Below are positions 49,281 through 60,353 of a DNA stretch of 64,000 nt, piece by piece; the stretch's first letter is position 1, and each line of letters opens with the position of its first letter. The position numbers and the translations under genes were made by a program. The DNA is from Tetraselmis striata. Its lineage: Eukaryota > Chlorophyta > Chlorodendrophyceae > Chlorodendrales > Chlorodendraceae. The notes beneath the pieces are model-generated. The model did no database searches, was not told the origin of the DNA, and worked only from the letters and a program-made list of their open reading frames with translations. Location: NCBI GenBank assembly GCA_006384855.1, contig VCJN01001342.1, positions 1-64,000 on the forward strand, written 5' to 3'.

Positions 49281-49425
49281 CTGGAGGTATTCAGTTCAGC
49301 CTGAATTGAATTCAGCTGAATTCAGCTGAATTCAATTCGGGCTGAATTCAAGCCCTGAATTCAGTCTGAAGTCTTTTCAATTCAGGTATGCAGATATTCA
49401 GACTGAATTCAGGCCTGAAGACCCC
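49281..49425. repeat. Array of ctgaattcag palindromes
   Basis: At least six copies of ctgaattcag/ctgaattgaattcag spaced 5-25 bp. One more copy directly abuts the outer copia LTR (50202-50223). Region 48510-50223 holds no supported gene. Confidence 0.8.
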
Positions 49426-50223
49426 CGCCCCCTCCCCCCCCCCCCCACCACCAGCGGCGCAGAGCAATGGCATTTTTTGTGCGGTTGAACAAATTGTTAA
49501 ATAAAGTTGTGACACTCACGAGACCGCCGGTATGGGACAAGGACTGAATAGGCGCGGTAGGGAACTAGGACGAGTCACGGCAGGGGGTCGGGAGGCGGCA
49601 CGGCCGATGATGCCGGGTGATGCCGCCGCTGCGCTGCTGGCGGTCGGTGCGCTGAAACCCTCCCGATGACACCGGAACACCACCCTAACCGGCGTTCACG
49701 ACTGCAGGCTCCGCGGCAGGCTCCGCAGCATCCACACTCGGTATCGTGAGGAAAGAGTGTATGGTTTGGTGAGGCGAATGTGGTGTGGCAGTGTGTGATG
49801 TGCCAGGCGGATCTTCCAGCATCGTGGCGTCCGGTAGCCGTCGGCAGGGAAGCAAGGTCAATAGCTAGCGCCAAAGATAAATAAGACAGGGATTATACCT
49901 AACCCATAATAACTATTATGCCACGAATTCAAATCGTGTTGCACCGGCTGTGCAAATATTGCAATTATCACGTCAATACTACCTAATATACTGATAGGGG
50001 CTATTCAATAATATCCGAAACACATCTGAGCCATATACGGCTACGCCACAAAGGACACCCTAATGGGCGGCATGGAACAATATCTCCGCGGATTAGGACT
50101 ATTTAGAGGTAGTCAGTCCTATAGCCGGGCCCCAGAGTTAAAACTCGTATTTCTAACAGGGGGTTCAGGTGGGGGGTATTCATGCCATTTCCGGGAGGTA
50201 TTCTGGCTGAATTGAATTCAGCT

Positions 50224-50706
50224 TGTCGGAGGGGGATTGTCGAAGTGATGGCTGAGTGGCACTGTCACTGATGGGGGGAGAGTCGGCTAGAGCCGGCGTG
50301 CACGCGTCGAATCACGTCGAGTGCCAGCAAGCAAGGTGCAAGCTGGAAAGGCAAAGGGCTGCTATGAGCCGTGGGCGATGGATGATAGGTAGTCGCTGTC
50401 GCCGTGGTGATGGCTGAGTGGCACTGTCACGAGAGAGAAAGGGTGAGTCGGAATTTTTATGGGAAAGCAGTTGACTGAATTACAAGGAGCCGAGGCTAGC
50501 AATTCATACCAGCCGGCTAGGTGTCAATCAGGAAGGACACCTCTCCGTCTAAGAAGGCCAACTGGCAAAGATGCCTAGGTGCTATGCTTTGGTGCCGTAC
50601 TTCCGCCATACGGTCCACATTAGGCACATGTACGGCAGCCAGAAAAATGCGGATTTCACAGAGAGAAAAAGCGGATTCAGGGTACCGGGGTACCCTGGGT
50701 CCAACA
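50224..50706 (-). repeat. Copia 3' LTR (left)
   Basis: 483 bp, + strand ends tgtcgg...ccaaca. A purine-rich tract precedes it on the sense strand. Close in sequence to the right LTR; visible differences are single bases and a few short indels. Confidence 0.92.
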
Positions 50707-50851
50707 CCCCTCCTCATCCTGTGGAATCCCGCAGGCGCAGGACTGATGGGGGCAGAGGCGCAACATAGGGCTCCTCGGATGACCCCATCAGGAAAGCGCG
50801 GAAATGAAGAAAGGTAGTCAGCGGCAGCGCCTTAGTGAAGAAAGCGGCGAG

Positions 50852-53300
50852 CTAGTCTGCGGTAGGCGTGTAGTGCATGTCGATGACGCCGTCTTGGCAG
50901 AGTTGGGCTGCATACTGAAACTTGAGGTCAATGTGGCGTTGCGCGCCTGTAATCATACCATGCTTCATCTGAACGATGCACGCTTGATTTTCCTCGCATA
51001 CCCGTACCGGGTTAGTGGTGGGGTGGTGGAGCTGGCGCAGAAGAACGCGAATAAACGCCAGACATTTGCATGCCATGCAGAGCGCCACGAACTCCGCCTC
51101 GGCAGTAGACAGGACCACGCTCTTCTGAACTTGCGCACGGTAGGCGACCGGGGTGCCGTGCACCAGGGCAAGATAGCCGGTAGTGGAGCAGCGTTTGGGC
51201 ATGAAGGTTGCCCAGTCAGCGTCCACAAAGAAGAGGAAGTCAGGTGCCTCGTTGTCCAGTTGCTTCCGGAAAATGAGGCCATGGTTGGGGGTGCCCTCGA
51301 GGTATCGCAGCACCGATACGGCGATCTGCCAGTGACGCTCGGTGGGGGACGCCATGTAGGCGCACAGGCGGCCGACCACGAACGCAATGTCCGGGCGTGA
51401 TGCCACAGCCAGCCAGATAAGGCTACCAACAAGATTGGGATAGGGAAAGAGTTTGGTGTCTAGGGGCGTGCCTGTAGGGTCATGAAAATCGGTATCCGGT
51501 GTGCAGGGTAGGCGGCGAGGCGCGCACGCCGCCATGTTGAAGGTAGTCAGGATGTCGTTGATGTTTTTCTCCTGATGGAGGTGGATCACGCCTCCCGGCT
51601 TGCGGTCAATGGCCATGCCAAGAAGCCAGGTGCGTAGGCCGTCAGTAGTCGCATCAAACGTAGAGAAGAGAGAAGTCTGAAAACGCTCCCGGATGTCGGA
51701 CGATGGAGAGGTAGCCAGCATGCTGTCATCGACGTAGACGCATAGGATGGCCAACAGCGATCCATCGACTGCGAGCAGCGTCCATACGCCTGGATCGCAC
51801 TCGGAGCTGACGAAGCCGAAGTCACGGAGAAAAGAAGAAAAGCGCAGAAACCATGCCTTGGGTGCCTGCGGCAGGCCATAGAGTGCCTTAACGAGTTTCC
51901 AAGCCTGATCCTTGCGGCCGTAGCCGGGGGGGGGGGGGGGGGGGGTAGACGTAGACATCTTCATCGAGGTTAGCGTTGAGGAAAGCACAGGTGACGTCGA
52001 ACCGGTACAACTCCCAGTCAAGTTGAACTGCGAGAGCAATAGTGGTGCGCAAGGCGATGAAACTGACGACTGGGGCATAGGTCTTAGTGCCATCATAGTT
52101 CTCGCCGGCAGTAAATTGATCGCCGCGGAAAACCACTCTGGCCTTGCGCTTGATGAGGTTGCCATCCTTGTCTTGTTTCTCCGCGAAGGCCCACGCCGTC
52201 TGTATGATGATTGCTGATGGGTTGTCACGGCGAAGCTCAGGAATGCTGATCCAAACAAAGGTCTCCATCTTGGTGATAGAGGCGACCTCTCGGTCCATCG
52301 ACTGTTTCCAGTCATCGGGATGATTGCTTAAGATGGCCTCCTTGTAGTTGCGCGGCGCCTTGGACACGCGGACAGTGGGTGCTGGCAGGGCGAGGGCGGC
52401 CATTTGCGCCGGGTAGGGGCGCACAACCTCCGCGATGGGGGATGCCACTAGCGTGGGGTGGTAGTCGCTGAGGTCGACATAAGGGGAAGATATGTGCGCT
52501 GATCCACTGGAGTGAGGAGTTGGTAGTGCTGTGGCATCCCCCTCCAGATGACGCGGAAGATACTTCCCTTCTGGCTGCGGAGGTGGGGGCCCCTCCTGCG
52601 CCGAGGCAAGCGCCGCTGATGGTGGCATGGGTGGCGGCATGGGAGGTGGCGCGTGGAGCCCCTCCTGCTGGTCCAAGGGTTGCTTCTCATCCATCAGGTG
52701 GTCATCGTCGGGGAGCTGGACGACTGGCATAGAGAGTGCCGGTGTGCCGGAGAAGGGTCGTGTCACCTCGTCAAAGATGACATCGCGTGTAACCGTTTCG
52801 CGCCTGGTAGCTAGGTTGTAGATGCGGTAGCCGGTGGAGTCCTCATGGTGGCCAACGTAAATGCCCGGCCAAGATTTAGGTGTCATTTTTCCCTTGGCTG
52901 CCCGCATAGTCACATGTATGTTGACCCAGGCCACACAGCCGAAAACATGCAGGTTGGCGATGTCGGGCTTGCGACCGGTCATCAGCGTGTAAGGTATGGC
53001 GTTGACGGACGAGCTCCACTGGCGGTTGCAGAGATAGACGGCGTGAAGATACGCCCAAACCCAGAAGGTGCGGTCGAGGCCGGCGTGGAGGAGCATGGCT
53101 TGGGCACACTCACCGATAGTGCGGAAAGAGCGCTCCGCCAGGCCTGCCTGATGATGAGAGTGGGCTAGAGTGGGATGCGGTAAACTCCAGCGCGATGTTG
53201 AGGTCGGCACATGCTTGACGAAACGGAGAGCCGATATAAACCGCGCTGCGATCGGCACGTATGCGTTGAACGGTGTGACCCATGCCGAGAACCGTCGCAT
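50852..53300 (-). pseudogene. Copia integrase C-part, reverse transcriptase and RNase H
   Basis: Two frames: 53300-51888 and 52315-50852. The first holds the end of the integrase core (AERSFRTIGECAQAMLLHAG, then GRKPDIANLHVFGCVAWVN) and the start of the reverse transcriptase (AWAFAEKQDKDGNLIKRKAR, FDVTCAFLNANLDEDVYV). The second continues with LVKALYGLPQAPKAW, the YVDD active-site box (51725-51736), and RNase H (KSVVLSTAEAEFVAL, HIDLKFQY). The frame changes exactly at a 20-G run (51926-51945) coding for prolines, so it is probably a homopolymer slip or sequencing error. Confidence 0.9.
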
Positions 53301-54195
53301 GAAGTTGATGGACGGCGCGGACGGCCTCGTCCTTGGTGCGCATGGTGATTGCTACCTTCACTCCAGTGTAGGAATCCACCGCGCCGAAGACATGCTGCGC
53401 GCCAGTGACCGACGGACAAGGTCCCTTCCAGTCGTCGATGACCACGAGCATGTATGGTGCCTCCGCGCGTGGGGAGGGCTGACGGTTGACTGACTGTTGG
53501 TGGGATTTGGCCTGAATGCACGCTGGGCATCTGGCCTCCGGTGCCGATCCGAGTTTCGGGATGCCGATGGCATGTTGTTGGGTGAGCTCCATGTGGCGCG
53601 CGCAGCGATGACCAAGTCGAAGATGCCACAGGGAGTAGGAGGCCGTTGGAGATGGCAGTGCCATGACCCCATGAGACGCATCGGATGGGAAGGAGCTTGA
53701 TGCCGTACATGTATGTGGTGCCGGGGTAGGGCTGAAGGTGGATGACTGCGCCATCTGGGGCGATCATGCTGATGAGGAGGCGGCTGAAGTAGAAAGAGTA
53801 GCCATGCTTGCTGAGTTGATGGGTGTTGAGGAGGCGGCTGATGTTGGTGAGACCGACACTGGAGGTGATGTCGGGAGTATGGTAACAGTCTCGTGCCACA
53901 ATGGTATGTGGCCTGCCTGTGATGTCGAGTGTTGGCGCCAGCGTGGTGCCGGTGCCGACTGCCGGTTGTCCGAAACCGCCCACCAGAAATTGCTCCGCCG
54001 CAGGAATGTCCATGTAGTAGATGTAGTCGGTGCGGTGTGCGTTGACGTGAGAGGATGCTCCCGAGTCGATGAGCACCCATGCCTCGCCATCGCTGGTGAT
54101 GAAGGTGCCGTATGACGTGTGGCAGACAGTGATGACGGCTGGGGAAGGGGCGGCGCCCGAGACAGCCTTGATGTAGTTGCGCATGCATGACGTTG
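53110..54195 (-). pseudogene. Copia protease and integrase N-part
   Basis: Frame 54367-53165 supplies the aspartic protease (WVLIDSGASSHVNAHRTDYI, Asp at 54065-54067). A frame change near 53690 leads into frame 53754-53110 with the gag-pre-integrase/zinc part (LWHLRLGHRCARHME ... CPACIQAK) and the integrase core (YMLVVIDDWKGP, DSYTGVKVAI). Another frameshift near 53160 leads to the next segment. Each break lies between well-preserved blocks, so decay is recent. Confidence 0.85.
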
Positions 54196-55130
54196 AGGTC
54201 GATGACCCCGCCGAGAAGTTTGCGCAGTGTCGCCTCAGAAAGGTGAGATGTGGGCAGATCATCCAAGGTGAAGCCCATGGCGCGAGCGCGTAGAGCTGCA
54301 GGGGGTTCCCACCATCTGCCGTTGTCTGCCCAGAACCAGGGGCCATCATGTTCGTAGACCATGCCACTGCCCAGCTGACCGATGGTTTGCATGCGAAAAG
54401 CGTATGAGCCGGGGCGGGCGACGAACTTCGGAAAGTAGTCAGTTGTCACCACCGGAGTAAAGTGGGGGAATTCGGAGAGACAGAGGTCCCACGCGCAGGG
54501 GCCGGGGTCGGTGAGCTCGATGGCGTTGATGTTGTCGATGTAGTCCTGGACGTCGGTTTGCGAAGCGATATTGGTCCACAGGAGGGTGTCGCGGTGAGCC
54601 GCCGAGCCGCAAGCGGTCGCACGCATGATGTTGCCGGTGCCAAGTGAGGAAAGTATCTCAGGGAAGTCCAGCGCGCATGGAACATTCTCCACAATATAGC
54701 GCACCGGTGTGGGCTGTGTAGTCAGGTAGAAACGGATGAAACTGATGACGGAAGCAAAGGCCCGAGAGCGATGCATGGTCCTGCCAGCCAAGGCGTGAGC
54801 CAGCGCGCGGCCATGGTTGACACGGTGGGCCTGACACGATGAGGGTGACCGGACGCAAAGTCTCTAGCTCCGCGATGGTGATGTTTTTGACGTCCATGGG
54901 GGTCCTGGCATGGCAGTCCTAAAATGCTGAAGGGGGCAGACGGTCCGCGTACTTGTCGCTGATGACATGTAGGCGATGCGTCCACATAGTACGAGCCTCG
55001 GGCGACGGGTCGGCGCCGGTGATCTTGTGGATGGTGAAGCCGTATTCTACCAGAGCCTCTACTTCAGATGCCGAGCGATGGGCCATGGCAGGGTGAAAAC
55101 AGATGGTCGATGACCAGAGAGGTTGGCAGT
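54190..55130 (-). pseudogene. Cytosine-C5 DNA methyltransferase domain inside the copia element
   Basis: Read on the minus strand: VIDHLFSPCHG (55067-55117), motif I-like; ALVEYGFTIHKITGADPSPE (about 55000-55056), motif II-like; VSGPPCQPWPRAGSRLGWQD with catalytic Cys at 54820-54822 (motif IV); VRYIVENVP (ENV, 54684-54692, motif VI); AAHRDTLLW (about 54578-54602, motif VIII, close to the DNMT3-type AAHR); then a target-recognition stretch, RARAMGFTLDD (54259-54290) and LRKLLGGVIDLNVM (54195-54230), motif IX/X. The domain transfers methyl from S-adenosylmethionine to cytosine C5. It lies between gag and protease in the same orientation. Breaks: frameshift near 55065, UAG at 54919-54921, frameshift near 54770; a further break at 54190 leads into protease. 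This copy cannot make an active enzyme. Confidence 0.85.
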
Positions 55131-55979
55131 GGGAGGATCGGCGCAGCGGTGAGGAGCGGTAGTCTTGGTGGCGGGTCGCCACGCAGGGCGCCTTGCTCCG
55201 CATGAAGAATGTGGAATGCCAACGCCGATGAGGCGGGGAATGTGGGTGAAGTGAGGCATAGGGGTTGGGCTGGGGTGGGGACGGGGCGGGGACGTTGCCA
55301 ATTGATGTCGAATAGGTGGATGGGGGGATCGAGGGGGTAGGGATGGGAGTAAACGTTCCAGCGGGGGGGTGTCGGGGGTATCGAAGATCGGGAAGGCGTC
55401 GGGGTGAGGGCGGGAGCGGTGAACATGAGTGTGAGAACGGGGACTCGAAGTCGGCATAAGAGTCGGAGTAGGGGACGTGCCAGGGGTCATGTAAGTCATC
55501 CTCCGCGCTGTCCTCCCCCTCCCCCTCATGTGCTCCGGTGTCCGCCCCTCCTGGGGCGGCGGTGTTGCATGTGAGCATGATGGGCAGGCTGCTGTGGTGT
55601 TGTGCTGATGGGGACACTCCCACGAACGGGTAGGCCTCATGATGTCCCGTCGGCCGCTGGTTGAAGGTGTCGCTGGCATGCTGATGACCCAGGTGCTGAC
55701 GTCCGGCCGGGGAGACGAAGCCGACCGGCTGCTGATGACGCTGCATGCCGTCGTTGCCGCCCTGCTTTGTCCAACGCTGCTGCCGCTGGGGCCTGTCCTG
55801 ATTGTTGCGGTTGTCGTTGTAGAAATGCTGGCCTGGCGGCGCCTGATGGCGGTAGTTGTCGCGCGGGTGGTGGCCATAGTTGGTGTTGACGCGACGCTCC
55901 GCATGCGCGCGCTGATGGCGGTCATAGCGAGGGTTGGTCATGGTGCTGGTCGGCGTGGTGTCATCCAGGATACGCAAGC
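54919..55979 (-). pseudogene. Copia gag 3' part and linker to the methyltransferase
   Basis: Continues the gag frame after the inner insertion (left side of duplication caagc). Gln/Arg/Asn-rich linker (GQHFYNDNRNNQDRPQRQQR), then Pro/Ser-rich sequence, then the start of the methyltransferase domain, ending at an in-frame TAG (54919-54921). The next frame (54897-54658) is in the same phase, so only the stop separates them. Confidence 0.75.
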
Positions 55980-56805
55980 TGTTACAGCCCCCTTAGGACT
56001 TAGGCCGAATAATCGTCTAGCCATAGATAGTCCTAAAGCAGGAGCTGAGTCAAGGGCCCATTGGATCGTTATTCCACACGGCCAGGAATAATGAGCGGAG
56101 ATTTGGGAAAAGGGATTCTTACAATACCGGAATGCCGGTAACCTGGGTGACTTGCTCGGCGGTGGTTTTGCCGGCCTATTTATAGTCGCTGGTTTCCGTC
56201 ATTCCGTGCGCTGCGTATAGATTCCAATTCCCACCACTTGTGCTGCGTGTAACTACTATAGTAATACTAAAATCGACGTGTGCGGTCCTAACCCGCGGCC
56301 CGTCGCTATTTTAGTAACACACAACTAACTACAGACAGGTTGCTAGCACCTTCGTCTGTCCGCAGCACAGTGATATAATATTATCTACTATTGCTATAGC
56401 AAATGCTATAGCGTTCTAGATGATTCTAGTAGGCTCTAGTACCTACTACTAACACTCCACTAAGGCAGCGCTCCATCTCACGCTTGGTATCATCATCCTC
56501 TAGCAGGTGACACCATAGCGTACGACAATCGCGCTCTGGCTGGTACGCAGGCGTAAGTACAGGTTACTCGCACCCCATGTGGGTACTCGTAATACTGTCC
56601 TGCACTACTAGTCGCCTGGTAGTCGCTCGTACTGACGCCTCGTCGTCCTCGTACCAGTACTTCGCCTTCACTTGTACTCGCACTCGCAATGCTCATACTC
56701 GTACTTCGCTTGGCTTGTACTCGTTCTCGTCCGCCTCAGTCGCCAGTTCTTCGCTCCTTCGTCGGCTCCCGCAGTACAAAGTACAGCAGTGTAGAGTACA
56801 TAACA
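55980..56805 (-). repeat. Inner element LTR (left, intact)
   Basis: 826 bp, starts tgttacagcccccttagg, ends gagtacataaca. Differs from the other LTR at only a handful of positions seen by eye, so insertion was recent. Confidence 0.92.
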
Positions 56806-59676
56806 CTCTCACCCTGTTTATGAACAGCGGCCGCGCTGTTCGCCAGTACGTTCAGCAGAACTCGCTCGTCGTTGTAGAGTCGCGTAGCCAGAATATGTAC
56901 AGATATGTACAGTGGTGACACTCGTCATAGAGGCAGTCCCTTCATCGGAAAAAAAAAATCCTCATAGTCGAGCATCATATGGTGGTGCCACAAGTCGCAG
57001 CATATCGCCACCAATGGCACCGATAGGTGTCGTTCGGTGGGTAGCCACAGAAATGCAGCATTCTTCGAGCTCAGCCTCGTCGCGTCGAACTGTCGCAAGT
57101 CCCCATTCACTCGTAGCGTGTGCGCCATCGCTCCCGCCATCGGAATGCACACTCGCGTAGTCGTGGTCTAAGATCATATACCATAGGCTCTTGCGTCGCA
57201 GTTCGTCGAGGTAACAAGCTCGCATCTTCTCAACGGTGTCGGCATCGGCACGCAGCGCTTCGGTGTCGCTCATCGCTTAGCAGTAGGTCGTCGCTGCTCG
57301 CGATGTCGTCGGTGCGTCACATGTCGCGCCCGATACAGCACTCGTGCTCGCAGTCGCTCACTCGCTGAACCGTAGTCGCATGTCGTCCACGGATTTTTCT
57401 ACTCTCGATTTCGGTCAAAGCTCGTAGCAGGGCTGGTAGAGGGAATCATCGGCCAGTACCTTACAGTACTTCCGCAAGTAGGTAGCCGTCCCATACCGGA
57501 TACCTCCTCGCCATTTGTACTCGTAGTCGATTACTCATCGCAGCAGTACAATATCTCCGTCCCATACCGGTGATACTGTTTTTGGTTCTGATGCAGTGAG
57601 TCGTAGACATGCTCGTGCAAATATCCTCCTGTATTTCCTGTATTTTGCACTCTTGGCCTCCACAATAGTAGATTCGTAGTCGCTGCTTCGGCGTCTCCTA
57701 CTGTGGTACGACGCGCTTCGTTCGGTACCGTACAGCATGAAGCATGTACAGGCAGGTAACGCGCCGAGTCTCGGTCGCCTCTCCGCAGCTCCCATCGCGC
57801 CATCTTCGCGTTGGCCGTCGTCGAGTCTTCTGTATTGGCAGCAGGCAGTAGGGTCTCCTCCGCCATACCGCATCATGTCGAGAGAAATGCGCGCGTCCGG
57901 ACATTGAGCCGTGGTCACCCAGGATTTTCACCTGACGGCTCATGTCATTATCTCGCAGCGCTCTCCTCGAATCTGATTCTGCAGCTGTTTTGTACTCGAG
58001 TACGAAATTAATCGTACCAGCACCTCATGGTTGTACCGGTAACCACAGCTGTTCTGTCTTCTTCGTCTTCTGAGTTCGATTTTCATGTGGCAGGTTCATT
58101 CTTCAGCGCAGAAAAAAATCTGCGGTTCTTCTCGTTCGCTATACCAACTCGTTACCAGTAGTCGCTACTGTGCCGATAACGGCTGATACAGGTCGGTTCT
58201 GGTTGATGTCGCGCCATCGCCAACTCGCGTCGTCGGAACTGTAGCTGGGGTCGCGAGTCGCACGTTGCTCCGCCCTCATGGCTTCGCAGCTTGCAGCGTC
58301 ATCGTTACACATCTCAGATCGAACGTTCGGCTGCTCCTTGGTACTCGCGATCTTCGTCCCTTCGCTAGTTCATAAATTCGCTCGCTCGTTGTCGCATCCT
58401 CCTCATCGTCGCTACATCGTTCTCGCCACGTCGAACTTGACTCCATCTATCAAAGCCGGTGCGCATCCTCGGTGGGCGTCCCCGCCATAGGATCCTTGAC
58501 ATCTGAAGTCTTCTTCTGTCCCTTTCTCGCCTCTCGCTCTCGTCGCTATGCCGCTTCTCTTGTGGAATCCGGAACCATGTGCTCCGGTCACCGCTCCGAA
58601 ACCAAGTGTTACAGCCCCCTTAGGACTTAGGCCGAATAGTCGTCTAGCCATAGATAGTCCTAAAGCAGGAGCTGAGTCTAGGGCCCATTGGATCGTTATT
58701 CCACACGGACAGGAATAATGAGCAGAGATTTGGGAAAAGGGATTCTTACAGTACCGGAAGCCGGTAACCTGGGTGACTTGCTCGGCGGTGGTTTTGCCGG
58801 CCTATTTATAGTCGCTGGTTTCCGTCATTCCGTGCGCTGCGTATAGATTCCAATTCCCACCACTTGTGCTGCGTGTAACTACTATAGTAATACTAAAATC
58901 GACGTGTGCGGTCCTAACCCGCGGCCCGTCGCTATTTTAGTAACACACAACTAACTACAGACAGGTTGCTAGCACCTTCGTCTGTCCGCAGCACAGTTCC
59001 CCTACCTCTTGGGTTGAGCGGAGGAAAAGGAGAGCCGTGTCCGAAATCGCCTGGAATATGAGAGAATCGATACCGGTAGCAATACGGTTTTATCACGGAT
59101 TTTTAGGCGTCCGTCCGTCCGTCCTCCTGTGCTGCGTCTTCGTGAATGAACCGTCATACGTTCGGTCTTTGGTCGTTTGATTTCTAGGCACTGGTCCGAC
59201 GACGGTAAGGTTCTGAATGGATGCGCGTGTATTCTAGCCCAGGCACGTCATATATTCGTCTGAAACGCCAAAATAACGCGGTACCGCAGCGCGTTTTTAC
59301 TGCTGAATCAGCAAGCGAGACTATTCCTTACGACTATTCCTTACCTACGGTAGTCCAAGTATGGTGCTGTAAAAAGGGGTCGCCGCGGTGCGGGGGCAGT
59401 CCGCCGACCCGGGGCCCGGCGTCCGTCGACGGACGGGCGACGGTCGAACGACGGCGTCCGGCGTCCGGTGCCGGTACAGGCGGCGGGCGTGGCGATTCGC
59501 GGCGTGCCCGCCCCGTAGACCTGACGACCGGCCCGACCTGCGCGGCCTCGTGCGGGATGCGGGCCGCCTGCGGGCGGCTTGTACTGTTTTGCTGATCTTG
59601 CAGTGCTGTTTTTTTTTTTTTGGGTAATACAACTTTTAGCGGTGGGTTGGGTACCGGCCTTTTTGTAATGCACACC

Positions 59677-59850
59677 AGTAGTCAGCGGCCCGCTTTTACG
59701 CGGCTTGCAGATTTAATCTGTTTTACAAAATAATACGTCTCTTTTGAAAAATAAATTACTGACAAATCTAACGCTAAAAGCATTATTACCCGGAAACAAC
59801 AGTATTACAAGATCAACACTGCAAGCCGGCTAAAAGCGGCCCGCATCCCG
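59677..59850. mobile_element. Small inverted-repeat insertion within the Helentron-like element
   Basis: About 170 bp bounded by 'gcggcccgcttttacgcggc' (left) and 'gccggctaaaagcggcccgc' (right), an imperfect inverted pair. The interior is AT-rich. The right arm equals the double-hairpin block of the LINE-like copies at 13116 and 35941, so it may be a captured LINE tail or a MITE. Confidence 0.45.
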
Positions 59851-59853
59851 CAC
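59821..59853. repeat. Double-hairpin repeat, partial copy 3
   Basis: gcaagccggctaaaagcggc plus ccgcatcccgcac, matching 13116-13148 and 35941-35970, without the LINE-like ORF beside it. Confidence 0.6.
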
Positions 59854-60353
59854 CACGCTCAACCCAAGAGGTAGGGGCACCTCCACACATCCCCGGCGCG
59901 AAGCGCCGCTTAGTGATATAATATTATCTACTATTGCTATAGCAAATGCTATAGCGTTCTAGATGATTCTAGTAGGCTCTAGTACCTACTACTAACACTC
60001 CACTAAGGCAGCGCTCCATCTCACGCTTGGTATCATCATCCTCTAGCAGGTGACACCATAGCGTACGACAATCGCGCTCTGGCTGGTACGCAGGCGTAAG
60101 TACAGGTTACTCGCACCCCATGTGGGTACTCGTAATACTGTCCTGCACTACTAGTCGCCTGGTAGTCGCTCGTACTGACGCCTCGTCGTCCTCGTACCAG
60201 TACTTCGCCTTCACTTGTACTCGCACTCGCAATGCTCATACTCGTACTTCGCTTGGCTTGTACTCGTTCTCGTCCGCCTCAGTCGCCAGTTCTTCGCTCC
60301 TTCGTCGGCTCCCGCAGTACAAAGTACAGCAGTGTAGAGTACATAACACAAGC

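Larger units (their letters stand above)
58997..59913. mobile_element. Helentron/Helitron2-like non-autonomous element
   Basis: 917 bp inserted into the inner LTR with at most an AG dinucleotide repeated at the ends. A 22-bp perfect inverted repeat is asymmetric: the left arm starts 2 nt inside the end (from 58999, cccctacctcttgggttgag), while the right arm (59855-59876) is followed by about 37 nt that hold a hairpin (ggcgc gaa gcgcc) close to the 3' end. Asymmetric inverted repeats plus a subterminal hairpin and no real target duplication fit Helentron-type rolling-circle elements rather than cut-and-paste ones. It codes for nothing. Confidence 0.55.
55980..60348 (-). mobile_element. Non-autonomous LTR retroelement nested in the copia gag
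   Basis: LTRs at 55980-56805 (826 bp) and 58607-60348 (same sequence split by an insertion at 58997-59913), ends TGTTA...TAACA. The target duplication caagc at 55975-55979 and 60349-60353 is exact. Removing it restores the copia frame across the junction. The ~1.8-kb interior has no protease, integrase or reverse transcriptase. On the minus strand a purine-rich agggtgagag precedes the left LTR and TGGTTTCGGAGC follows the right LTR, consistent with polypurine tract and primer site, so it is oriented minus. Short minus frames at 56962-57273 and 57535-57918 are unassigned. Confidence 0.92.
58607..60348 (-). repeat. Inner element LTR (right), split by an insertion
   Basis: Parts 58607-58996 and 59914-60348 together match the left LTR end to end. 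The break is between 'gcagcacag' and 'tgatataat'. Confidence 0.92.

Noticed and set aside
54919-54921. Programmed UAG readthrough between gag and the rest
   Set aside because: The stop falls inside the methyltransferase domain, not at a gag-pol border, and other breaks surround it. A simple CAG-to-TAG mutation is likelier.
56410-56810. Small frames repeated at 56493 and 60036 as a conserved gene pair
   Set aside because: Identical because they lie in the two LTR copies of the inner element; no sign of coding selection.
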